Below, one piece after another: positions 43,695 through 51,046 of a stretch of DNA of 64,000 nucleotides; the first letter of the stretch is position 1, and each line of letters opens with the position of its first letter. The stretch is from DASRHY01 sp035650275 (lineage in GTDB: Bacteria > Actinomycetota > Actinomycetes > Propionibacteriales > Kribbellaceae): NCBI GenBank assembly GCA_035650275.1, contig DASRHY010000126.1, positions 9,339-73,338 on the forward strand, read 5' to 3'. Below the pieces are notes generated by a model. The model worked only from the letters and a program-made list of their open reading frames with translations, did no database searches and was not told the origin of the DNA. The translations under genes and the position numbers were made by a program.

Positions 43695-44222
43695 ATGCGG
43701 TTCGCGGTAGCACGCACACGAGACGAAGCGCTGCTCTACCTGGAGCTGCACCCGTGCGAGACCTGCGGCTCGGTGGAGACCGAGTGGGAGCACGGACTGG
43801 AGGAGTTCGACGGCGAGCTTGCGATCAGCTACGTCGGCACCTGCACCGACTGCGGTGAGGAGCGGTTCTACCAGTTCGGCGTGCCGGCGCGGGAGACGAT
43901 CACCGGCACGTTCCCGAACTTCGGCGGTCCCGAGGCGTCCGAGCTGCTGGACGCGGGGGAGTGGCTGCGAGTCGCGGACCTGAGCGCGAGCGAGGTGCCG
44001 GTCAACGACCGGCCCGCCGCCGAACGGGTGCTGTCCGTCGCCGCCGCGGCCGTCGAGGAGGTGCTGAAGTTCATCCCGCCGGGCCACGACGAGGTGCCGG
44101 GCGACGCGTTCTGGACCGACGAGGGCCGGCAGGTGCGCGACGTGGAGCCCGGCAGGTTCCGGCTGGACCGCCTGCTGGTGGTGCGTGATACCTATCGTCA
44201 GTTCGCCCGGGAAGGTGGATGA
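43695..44222 (+). CDS. Small zinc-ribbon protein, paralog 1 of the giant-protein cassette
   Basis: The 175-residue protein starts with RTRDEALLYLELHPCETCG and holds two Cys pairs (Cys21/Cys24 and Cys50/Cys53), a probable zinc ribbon. A helical C-terminal half follows with LLDAGEWLRVADLS and AAAAVEEVLKFIPPGHDEVPGDAFW. The next gene shares this C-terminal half, so the two are paralogs. ACAGGAG precedes the ATG, 48 bases after the giant gene, on the same strand. Small proteins right after giant genes can be chaperones, adaptors or immunity proteins; nothing in the sequence decides between these. Confidence 0.85.
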   Translation: MRFAVARTRDEALLYLELHPCETCGSVETEWEHGLEEFDGELAISYVGTCTDCGEERFYQFGVPARETITGTFPNFGGPEASELLDAGEWLRVADLSASEVPVNDRPAAERVLSVAAAAVEEVLKFIPPGHDEVPGDAFWTDEGRQVRDVEPGRFRLDRLLVVRDTYRQFAREGG

Positions 44223-44223
44223 G

Positions 44224-44832
44224 ATGCTCGCTGCGCGGACGCTCGCGGAGGCACAGACCTACTTCGCACTGATGCGGGTCACTCCTGGCGACTCGCCGGA
44301 CGAGCCGGCGCCGGCGCTGGCGGACCCCCCGCAGGAGCCGAACTCGACGCTGGCAGGCACCACTCGGGTCGAGGGGCCGGAGGAGTGGATACTCACCTAC
44401 GGCACCGAGGAGGAGGGCCAGATCCAGCTGACCGTGCCGTACGGGTCGGAGGACGTGGCCCGGCGGTTCGGTGCGGTGTTCGGGCTCGGGGTCTCTCCGC
44501 TGGTCGACGCGGGACAGTGGGTGCTGGTCGCCAGGACGCACGCGCGACGGGCGCTCGAGGGCGACCTCACGATGGTGCGGAACCGGACACCGGAGCACCG
44601 GCGCAGGGTCGAGCTGAGCTGGGAGTTCGCCGCGGCCGCGGTCGGCGAGGCGCTGAAGTTCCTGCCCGACGGCGCCACGGAGGTGCCGCCGGAGGGTTTC
44701 TGGTCCGCACTGGGCGTCCGGGCCCGGGCGGACAACCCGGAGTGGTTCACCCGCGCACAGCTCCAGGACGACTACGAGTACTACACCGGCACGCTGGAGG
44801 ACTTCCGGGCCCTGCACGGCCCGGCCGAGTGA
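44224..44832 (+). CDS. Small protein, paralog 2 of the giant-protein cassette (lacks the zinc cysteines)
   Basis: The 202-residue protein aligns with the previous one: RTLAEAQTYFALM against RTRDEALLYLEL, LVDAGQWVLVA against LLDAGEWLRVA, and AAAAVGEALKFLPDGATEVPPEGFW against AAAAVEEVLKFIPPGHDEVPGDAFW. It has no Cys pairs, so the zinc site was lost or never gained. The ATG at 44224 is one base past the upstream stop, with GAAGG 8 bases ahead, so translation is coupled. It ends 4 bases before the convergent ACT-domain gene. Tandem duplication followed by divergence is likely. Confidence 0.85.
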   Translation: MLAARTLAEAQTYFALMRVTPGDSPDEPAPALADPPQEPNSTLAGTTRVEGPEEWILTYGTEEEGQIQLTVPYGSEDVARRFGAVFGLGVSPLVDAGQWVLVARTHARRALEGDLTMVRNRTPEHRRRVELSWEFAAAAVGEALKFLPDGATEVPPEGFWSALGVRARADNPEWFTRAQLQDDYEYYTGTLEDFRALHGPAE

Positions 44833-44836
44833 GCGG

Positions 44837-45484
44837 TCAGCGGGTGCCGGCCCGGATCGCCACCGCGAGGTTCGCCAGGTAGTTCAGCCGGGCCACCTCG
44901 GAGTCGAGGAACGCCGGGCCGCCCCGGCGGCCGACGATCAGCACCTGGCGGTCGGTCTCCAGCGGCGAGGCGACCAGTACGGACTCGGCCATCCCCTCGC
45001 CCTCGGGAGCGTCCAGGGTCGATGCCTTTGCCAGCGGCAACCACTTCTCGATCATCGGGCCGAACTCCGGGGTGGCGCTGGTCTCCAGCACGACCTGGAC
45101 CATGCCGTCGGTGCCGTCCAGCATCGCGGCCCAGTCCGCGTGCAGCACCGCGGGTGCCTGCTCGACCAGCACCTCGACCGACTCGGCGGGGGCGGAGGTC
45201 ATCTGCTCGACCGCCTCCAGATCCATGTGCAGGCCGCCGCCCGCGCCGTACCGGGAGAACCAGATCACCTCGACGTCTGGCACCCCGTTGCAGGCTGACA
45301 CCAACCGGTCCGGCAGCACCCCGGACGGAAGGTCCACGACCACGTCGTCGACGGCGGTGCCGTCCTCCCGGCGATGCTCCACGATCTCGATGGCGTGGAT
45401 GTCGGCGCCGACCTCTCCGAGCGCGCTCGCCACGCCGCCCAGCGAACCGGGCCGATCGGGGAGGATCAGACGCAACAGGAACAC
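44837..45484 (-). CDS. ACT-domain protein of the gatCAB neighbourhood
   Basis: The 215-residue protein has an N-terminal ACT domain (VFLLRLILPDRPGSLGGVASALGEVGADIHAIEIVE), a fold that usually senses amino acids. A GAF-like second half follows with VVLETSATPEFGPMIEKWLPLA and SPLETDRQVLIVGRRGG. The GTG at 45484 has GGGAGA upstream and gives an N-terminus that starts in the ACT beta strand; the frame is open 44 codons further but those lack similarity. A gene of this type divergent from gatC is conserved in actinobacteria (M. tuberculosis Rv3013, from memory). A regulatory link to glutamine-dependent amidation is possible but undemonstrated. Confidence 0.88.
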   Translation of the reverse strand: MFLLRLILPDRPGSLGGVASALGEVGADIHAIEIVEHRREDGTAVDDVVVDLPSGVLPDRLVSACNGVPDVEVIWFSRYGAGGGLHMDLEAVEQMTSAPAESVEVLVEQAPAVLHADWAAMLDGTDGMVQVVLETSATPEFGPMIEKWLPLAKASTLDAPEGEGMAESVLVASPLETDRQVLIVGRRGGPAFLDSEVARLNYLANLAVAIRAGTR

Positions 45485-45639
45485 CTGGTGATCATCTCCC
45501 GAGAAAGGCGGTCGCGCGTTACGCCTGGTTGCCCGCCATGTTACAGACGATGACAGTAGAAGTGTCCCCCACTCTCGGCCTCCGGACCGGACACTAGGAT
45601 GTTGCGGTCCACCCACTCGACACCACAGCTTGGACGTTC

Positions 45640-45939
45640 ATGTCATCGATCACCCGTGACGAGGTCGCGCATCTGGCGCGGCTGGCACGGATCGAGCTCA
45701 CCGACACCGAGCTCGACCACCTCGCACCGCAGCTCGACCTGATCATCGGCTGGGTGGCGCAGGTCAGTGACGTCGCCGCCGCCGACATCCCGCCGACCTC
45801 GCACTCGCTGCCGCTCACCAACGTGATGCGGCCCGATGAGAACGTCGAGTGCCTCACTCCCGAGCAGGCTCTGGCCGGTGCGCCGGCCGCCGAGCAGCAG
45901 CGCTTCAGGGTGCCGCGGATCCTCACCGAGGAGGCGTGA
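45640..45939 (+). CDS. gatC: Asp/Glu-tRNA amidotransferase subunit C
   Basis: The 99-residue subunit has the family pattern ITRDEVAHLARLARIELTDTE, then LDLIIGWVAQVSDV, and the conserved late motif LPLTNVMRPDE. GatC clamps GatA and GatB in the complex that converts Glu-tRNA(Gln) and Asp-tRNA(Asn) to the amidated forms. The stop overlaps the gatA start by one base (TGATG). TAGGAT at 45595-45600 is a good -10 for the gatCAB transcript. No close ribosome site is evident for gatC. Confidence 0.95.
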   Translation: MSSITRDEVAHLARLARIELTDTELDHLAPQLDLIIGWVAQVSDVAAADIPPTSHSLPLTNVMRPDENVECLTPEQALAGAPAAEQQRFRVPRILTEEA

Positions 45940-47444
45940 TGAGTGACCTCACCCGCAAGACTGCGGCCGAGCTGTCGGACCTGATGACGTCCGGCCAAGC
46001 CAGCTCGGTGGAGATCACCCAGGCCCACCTGGACCGGATCGCAGCCGTCGACGACGCCGTCCACGCCTTCCTGTACGTCGACACCGAGGGTGCGCTCGAA
46101 CAGGCCCGGTCGGTCGACGAACGCCGCGCCGCGGGCGAGGAGCTCGGCCCGCTGGCCGGTGTACCGCTGGCGCTGAAGGACGTGCTCACGCAGCAGGATG
46201 TGCCGACGACGGCAGGCTCGAGGATCCTCGAGGGCTGGCGCCCGCCGTACGACGCCACCACGGTGGCCCGGCTCAAGGCGGCCGGCGTGGTGATACTCGG
46301 CAAGACCAACATGGACGAGTTCGCGATGGGCTCGTCGACCGAGAACTCGGCGTACGGGCCGACCCACAACCCGTGGGACCTGGACAAGATCCCCGGCGGT
46401 TCGGGCGGTGGCTCCGCGGCGGCCGTGGCGGCGTACGAGGCGCCGCTGGCGATCGGCACCGACACCGGCGGTTCGATCCGGCAGCCCGGCGCGGTCACCG
46501 GCACGGTCGGCGTCAAGCCGACGTACGGCGGCACGTCCCGCTATGGCCTGATCGCGCTCGCCTCCAGCCTGGACACACCGGGTCCCTGCGCACGGACCAC
46601 GCTGGACGCCGCGCTGCTGCACGAGGCGATCGCCGGGCACGACCCGATGGACTCCACCTCAATCGACCAGGCGGTGCCGCCGGTGGTCGCCGCTGCTCGC
46701 CGGGCCAGCGTCGAGGGGACGCGGATCGGCGTGGTGAAGGAGATGGGTGGGGAGGGCTACCAGCCCGGTGTCGAGGCCCGGTTCCACGAGGCGGTCGAGC
46801 TGCTCACCAAGCTCGGCGCCGAGGTGACCGAGGTCTCCTGCCCGCACTTCCAGTACGGGCTGCCGGCGTACTACCTGATCCTGCCGAGCGAGGCGTCGTC
46901 CAACCTGGCCAAGTTCGACGCGATGCGTTTCGGGCTGCGGGTCGGCGACGACGGCGAGCTGAGCGCCGAGGAGGTGATGGCGCGTACCCGCGAGGCCGGA
47001 TTCGGTGCCGAGGTCAAGCGCCGGATCATGCTTGGGACCTATGCGCTGTCGAGCGGCTACTACGACGCGTACTACGGCCAGGCGCAGAAGGTCCGTACGC
47101 TGATCCAGCGCGACTTCGCCCGGGCGTACGAGCAGGTCGACGTGCTGGTGTCGCCGTCCACCCCGACCACCGCGTTCCGGATCGGCGAGCGGGTGGACGA
47201 CCCGATCGCGATGTACATGAATGACCTGTGCACGATCCCGTCGAACCTGGCCGGTAACGCGGCCGGGTCCTTCCCGGCCGGGCTCGCCGACGAGGACGGC
47301 CTCCCGGTCGGCTTCCACGTGATGGCCCCGGTGATGAGGGACGACTTGGTGTACCAGGTCGGTGCTGCGCTGGAGGCGGCGCTCGCCGAGCAGTGGGGTG
47401 GCGTGCTGATGACCAAGGCTGCGGAGCTGGAGGTGTCGCGATGA
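45939..47444 (+). CDS. gatA: Asp/Glu-tRNA amidotransferase subunit A
   Basis: The 501-residue amidase-signature subunit hydrolyses glutamine and passes ammonia to GatB. The Ser-cisSer-Lys triad is visible: Lys80 (LALKDVLTQ), Ser155 (PGGSGGGSAAAVAA) and Ser179 (GTDTGGSIRQPGAV), with the spacing expected for GatA. KPTYGGTSRYGLIALASSLDTPG follows, as in true GatA rather than general amidases. GAGGCG precedes the ATG, which overlaps the gatC stop. The gatA stop overlaps the gatB start (ATGA), so all three subunits are co-translated. The usual length is about 480-500. Confidence 0.97.
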   Translation: MSDLTRKTAAELSDLMTSGQASSVEITQAHLDRIAAVDDAVHAFLYVDTEGALEQARSVDERRAAGEELGPLAGVPLALKDVLTQQDVPTTAGSRILEGWRPPYDATTVARLKAAGVVILGKTNMDEFAMGSSTENSAYGPTHNPWDLDKIPGGSGGGSAAAVAAYEAPLAIGTDTGGSIRQPGAVTGTVGVKPTYGGTSRYGLIALASSLDTPGPCARTTLDAALLHEAIAGHDPMDSTSIDQAVPPVVAAARRASVEGTRIGVVKEMGGEGYQPGVEARFHEAVELLTKLGAEVTEVSCPHFQYGLPAYYLILPSEASSNLAKFDAMRFGLRVGDDGELSAEEVMARTREAGFGAEVKRRIMLGTYALSSGYYDAYYGQAQKVRTLIQRDFARAYEQVDVLVSPSTPTTAFRIGERVDDPIAMYMNDLCTIPSNLAGNAAGSFPAGLADEDGLPVGFHVMAPVMRDDLVYQVGAALEAALAEQWGGVLMTKAAELEVSR

Positions 47445-48937
47445 CCACCGAGGTGCTCGACCTCGAGAGCGCGCTGGAGAGGTACGACCCGGTGCTCGGG
47501 CTCGAGGTGCACGTCGAGCTGAACACCGCGTCGAAGATGTTCTGCGGCTGCCCGACGGCTTTCGGCGCCGACCCGAACACCCAGGTCTGCCCGGTCTGCC
47601 TCGGGTTGCCGGGCTCGCTGCCGGTGCTGAACGCCCGCGCGGTCGAGTCCGCGATCCGGATCGGGCTGGCGCTGAACTGCGAGATCGCCGAGTGGTGCCG
47701 GTTCGCCCGGAAGAACTACTTCTACCCGGACATGCCGAAGAACTACCAGATCAGCCAGTACGACGAGCCGATCGCGTTCAACGGCTGGACCGAGGTAGCG
47801 GTTGACGGGAAGTCGTACCGGATAGAGATCGAGCGCGCGCACATGGAGGAGGACACCGGCAAGTCGCTGCACGTCGGTGGCGCGACCGGCCGGATCCACG
47901 GCGCCAGCCACTCGCTGGTCGACTACAACCGGGCCGGCATACCGCTGATCGAGATCGTCACCAAGCCGATCGAGGTACCGGGCGACAAGGCCGCGGCCGT
48001 GGCCAAGGCGTACGTCGGGATGCTGCGCGACCTGCTCCGCGCGCTGGGCGTGTCCGACGTACGGATGGAGCAGGGTTCGCTGCGCTGCGATGCGAACGTG
48101 TCGCTGAAGCTGCGCGGGGCGACCGAGTTCGGCACCCGGACCGAGACCAAGAACGTGAACTCGCTGCGCTCGGTCGAGCGGGCCGTGACCTACGAGATCC
48201 AGCGCCAGGGCGCGGTGCTCGACGCGGGTGGCAGGGTCACCCAGGAGACCCGGCACTGGCACGAGGACACCGGCATCACCACGCCGGGCCGGAGCAAGGA
48301 GCAGGCCGAGGACTACCGGTACTTCCCGGAGCCGGACCTGCTGCCGCTGGCGCCGTCGCGGGAGTGGGTCGACCAGTTGCGCGGCACGTTGCCCGAGCCG
48401 CCGCCCGCGCGCCGTATCCGGTTGCAGGCCGAGTGGGGCTTCACCGACCTGGAGATGCGCGATGTGGTGAACGCGGGCGCGCAGGACCTTCTCGAGCAGA
48501 CCGTTGCCCTCGGCACCAGCGCGGCCGCCGCGAAGAAGTGGTGGCTGGGCGAGCTGGCCCGGGCCGCGAACGACAGCGGTTCGGACCTGAACGACCTCGG
48601 GGTCGGCCCGGAGCAGGTCGCCGCGGTGCAGAGGCTGGTCGACGACGGTTCGCTGAACGACAAGCTGGCCCGGCAGGTGTTCGACGGCCTGGTGAAGGGT
48701 GAGGGCACGCCCGCGCAGATCGTCGAGGCGCGCGGCCTGGCGCTGGTCTCCGACGACGGTGCACTGCGCGCCGCCGTGGACCGGGCGATCGAGGCCAATC
48801 CGGAAGTGGTCGAGAAGGTGCGCTCCGGCAAGGCCGCCGCCGCGGGTGCGCTGATCGGTGCGGTGATGAAGGAGATGCGCGGCCAGGCCGACGCGGCGAA
48901 GGTCCGCGAGCTGGTCGAGGCCAAGCTGTCGTCGTGA
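47441..48937 (+). CDS. gatB: Asp/Glu-tRNA amidotransferase subunit B
   Basis: The 498-residue subunit activates and amidates the misacylated tRNA. Family motifs are PVLGLEVHVELNTASKMFCGC, YFYPDMPKNYQISQYDEPI, HMEEDTGKSLHVGG and VDYNRAGIPLIEIVTKP; CGC, CPVCLGLPG and the later Cys form the zinc site. The C-terminal GatB/YqeY helical domain, which holds the tRNA, is complete. The ATG at 47441 overlaps the gatA stop; an opening 16 codons upstream is rejected because it lies inside gatA. The stop overlaps the GTG of the glycosyltransferase gene. Confidence 0.97.
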   Translation: MTTEVLDLESALERYDPVLGLEVHVELNTASKMFCGCPTAFGADPNTQVCPVCLGLPGSLPVLNARAVESAIRIGLALNCEIAEWCRFARKNYFYPDMPKNYQISQYDEPIAFNGWTEVAVDGKSYRIEIERAHMEEDTGKSLHVGGATGRIHGASHSLVDYNRAGIPLIEIVTKPIEVPGDKAAAVAKAYVGMLRDLLRALGVSDVRMEQGSLRCDANVSLKLRGATEFGTRTETKNVNSLRSVERAVTYEIQRQGAVLDAGGRVTQETRHWHEDTGITTPGRSKEQAEDYRYFPEPDLLPLAPSREWVDQLRGTLPEPPPARRIRLQAEWGFTDLEMRDVVNAGAQDLLEQTVALGTSAAAAKKWWLGELARAANDSGSDLNDLGVGPEQVAAVQRLVDDGSLNDKLARQVFDGLVKGEGTPAQIVEARGLALVSDDGALRAAVDRAIEANPEVVEKVRSGKAAAAGALIGAVMKEMRGQADAAKVRELVEAKLSS

Positions 48938-50166
48938 ACCTGACGGTTCTGCGGGACCGCGCGCTGCTGGTGCTGCCGTTCCTGGCGGCACTGGCAGCGC
49001 TGCCGTACATCATCCCCGGCGGCACCGCGGTGCCCTGGGCGCCGTGGACGGTCGACCTGCAGGTGTATCGGGACGCCGCCCAGACCGTGCTGAACGGCGG
49101 CGACATCATCGCGCTGCGGTCCGGCTACCACCACCTGGCGTTCATCTATCCGCCGATCGCGGCGGTGCTGGCGATCCCGATGACCTGGGTGTCGTACACG
49201 GCGCTGCAGGTGATCTGGACCGGTATCAGCGTGGCCTGCCTGCTGGCGGTGCTGCGCCGGTTCGGCGTACCTGGCGACTGGCGACTCGCGCTGGCCGGAC
49301 TGGCGTGCGTGCTGCTGGCCGAGCCGGTCTGGAAGACACTCGGCTACGGCCAGGTCAACCTGGTGCTGCTGGCGTTGGTCGCGCTCGACGTGCTACCCCG
49401 CGCCGACGGCCGGCGCTGGCTGCTCGGCGGGGTCGGCACCGGCATCGCCGCCGCGATCAAGCTCACGCCGGCGCTGTTCGTGGTCTACCTCTTCCTGATC
49501 GGCCGGCGTCGAGACGGCCTGGTGGCGGTCGCCACGTTCACGTTCCTGTCAGTGCTCGGATACGTGGTCGAGCCACGCGCCACGAAGGCGTTCTGGCGCG
49601 GTCTGCTGATCGACCACGACACCCGGACGCCGACCGGCCCGATCACGATGAGCAACCAGGCGGTATCCGGGTTCTTCGCCCGGGTGGTCGGCGAGTCCGG
49701 CACGATCGGGCTGATCGCACTCGCCGTCTCCGCGCTGGTCGCCCTGACCGGGCTGGTCGCCGGGCTGTACTGGCACCGGGCCGGGGAGGAGCGGATCGCG
49801 GTCGGCGTGATCGGTGTCGCCTCGGTGCTCGCGTCCCCGCTGGCCTGGTCCCACCACTTCGTCTGGGCGGTCCCGCTGGCACTCGCCATCTGGCTGCACG
49901 GCTGGCGTACCGTCCCGCGCGGTACCCTCGTAGTCGGCTCGTTCTGGCTGGTCTGGGTACTGGCGGGCCGGTACATGCTGTTGCCCGACGGCAACTTTCA
50001 GGAGCGCTCGTTCGTCTGGTGGCAGGACGCGATCGCCGCCGTCACCCCTGTGCTCGGCGTGACCCTGCTGGTCGTCACCCTGCTCGACGCCCGCGCCGCG
50101 GCCGCCCGGTCCGGTGCCGGTCTCCGCGGCAACCCCCGCGTCACCCACCGCCGCCTCACCGGCTGA
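48934..50166 (+). CDS. GT87-family polyprenyl-phosphate-dependent mannosyltransferase-like membrane protein
   Basis: The 410-residue protein has about ten membrane helices starting at residues 8-28. The first outside loop holds VDLQVYRDAAQTVLNGG, with the Asp motif of GT-C/GT87 enzymes (PimE and relatives), and YPPIAAVLAIPMTW follows. Such enzymes move mannose from polyprenyl-phosphate-mannose to phosphatidylinositol mannosides or cell-wall glycans on the outer face. GTG 48934 overlaps the gatB stop (GTGA), so it rides on the gatCAB transcript. A functional link to GatCAB is not expected. The acceptor is unknown. Confidence 0.88.
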   Translation: MNLTVLRDRALLVLPFLAALAALPYIIPGGTAVPWAPWTVDLQVYRDAAQTVLNGGDIIALRSGYHHLAFIYPPIAAVLAIPMTWVSYTALQVIWTGISVACLLAVLRRFGVPGDWRLALAGLACVLLAEPVWKTLGYGQVNLVLLALVALDVLPRADGRRWLLGGVGTGIAAAIKLTPALFVVYLFLIGRRRDGLVAVATFTFLSVLGYVVEPRATKAFWRGLLIDHDTRTPTGPITMSNQAVSGFFARVVGESGTIGLIALAVSALVALTGLVAGLYWHRAGEERIAVGVIGVASVLASPLAWSHHFVWAVPLALAIWLHGWRTVPRGTLVVGSFWLVWVLAGRYMLLPDGNFQERSFVWWQDAIAAVTPVLGVTLLVVTLLDARAAAARSGAGLRGNPRVTHRRLTG

Positions 50167-50169
50167 GAG

Positions 50170-50523
50170 TCAGTCGAGCCAGTGGGCGTGCCTGTACGGC
50201 TCTGGATTCTTCTCGCACCACCGAACAAGACGATCGGCCAAAGCATGACTCATCCGGCGTGCGCCCTTCGGCAGACTGCTCTTGCGCACGAAGACGACGG
50301 GGACCAGACGCTCTTCGCGTGTCGATCGCAGTTCGAGGAGGGTCGCGAAGTCTTGGAAGTTCTCGGTCACGATCACACGGTCGTCCGTCGCGGCACGGCC
50401 GAAGATCTCCGCGTCAGGTGTGGCCACCAGGTCGAGGTCGGCCACGCTGGTTGCGTCGTGTCCGGCACTCCTCAGCTCTGCTGCTGCAGCGACAGGAAAC
50501 ATCTCATCGAGCAGGAACCTCAC
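50170..50523 (-). CDS. PIN-like toxin (DUF5615 family, VapC45-like)
   Basis: The 117-residue protein has the DUF5615 pattern: it begins with MRFLLDEMFP, where Asp and Glu near residues 6-7 are the first acidic metal ligands. GHDATSVADLDLVATPDAEIF and DDRVIVTENFQDFATLLEL carry the remaining acidic residues of a PIN-type RNase site. It starts 4 bases inside the end of the upstream antitoxin gene (ATGA), the standard coupled toxin-antitoxin layout. PIN toxins cleave tRNA or rRNA and stop translation. It is convergent with the GT87 gene, 3 bases from its stop. Confidence 0.85.
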   Translation of the reverse strand: MRFLLDEMFPVAAAAELRSAGHDATSVADLDLVATPDAEIFGRAATDDRVIVTENFQDFATLLELRSTREERLVPVVFVRKSSLPKGARRMSHALADRLVRWCEKNPEPYRHAHWLD

Positions 50524-50939
50524 GAGGCGAGCATGCGTTCGCGAGCCTCGACCATCTTCCGGACACGCTCCGCCGCCGCATCGTTGAGTGCGATGGAGTG
50601 TTCGATTTCGTCGGGGTTCTCAGTCGCGAAGTCAACCGCCAGTCGCACCAGCCGGCTCGATACGCCCAGTTGCTCAGCCGCGTCGGCGATCTTGGCCTCT
50701 CCCTTGCCGGGCGCACTGCGGACAGCCAGGATCACCTCCCAAACGTCCGCGCCGGCTGCCAGACCCGCCCGACGGCCGGAGGCGCCATCGCGGTAGATGA
50801 TCCCCGGGAAGCCAGCCGTCTTCATACCTTCATCGAGCAGCCGAGTCACCAATGCGGTCTCGGTAACACCGTCGCGGGCTGCGCGTTCGGCCAGTCGACG
50901 CTTGAGATCGTCGCTGAGGCGGTAGGACGTTGCTGCCAT
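50520..50939 (-). CDS. Antitoxin of the VapB45-like/DUF433 type
   Basis: The 139-residue protein has an N-terminal ribbon-helix-helix-like segment (SYRLSDDLKRRLAERAARDGVTETALVTRLLDEGM). The stretch GIIYRDGASGRRAGLAAGADVWEVI is typical of DUF433 antitoxins, and a helix-turn-helix-like part follows (IADAAEQLGVSSRLVRLAVDF). The N-terminus would bind DNA and the C-terminus the PIN toxin. The ATG at 50939 has AGGTGA upstream; a longer open frame upstream is rejected because it crosses the repeat array and overlaps another gene antisense. Immediately upstream is an array of six 10-base units (50978-51037), a probable operator. Confidence 0.82.
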   Translation of the reverse strand: MAATSYRLSDDLKRRLAERAARDGVTETALVTRLLDEGMKTAGFPGIIYRDGASGRRAGLAAGADVWEVILAVRSAPGKGEAKIADAAEQLGVSSRLVRLAVDFATENPDEIEHSIALNDAAAERVRKMVEARERMLAS

Positions 50940-50977
50940 TGCTTCACCTGTTCTGGATGCATGGTTTCTGCGCTCGA

Positions 50978-51037
50978 CGTATCGCGGTGTATCACTGCGT
51001 ATCACAGCGTAGCGCAGTACGGCGCAGAATGACGCAG
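50978..51037. repeat. Six-unit decamer array upstream of the toxin-antitoxin operon
   Basis: Units at 50978, 50988, 50998, 51008, 51018 and 51028 follow a consensus near CGTATCACAG. The first three share GTATC plus GC or AC, and the last four end in CAG. The 10-base period places one face of each repeat on the same helical side. It lies 38-98 bases upstream of the antitoxin start and immediately after the end of the sugar dehydrogenase gene. It looks like a multi-site operator for the antitoxin or its complex. Confidence 0.75.
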
Positions 51038-51046
51038 AGTTTGGGC

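Noticed and set aside
36727..43719. A 2330-codon open frame on the minus strand opposite the giant gene
   Set aside because: Its composition is Arg/Pro/Gly/Val-rich with no domain, and it mirrors the codon-position GC bias of the plus-strand gene, so it is a high-GC shadow.
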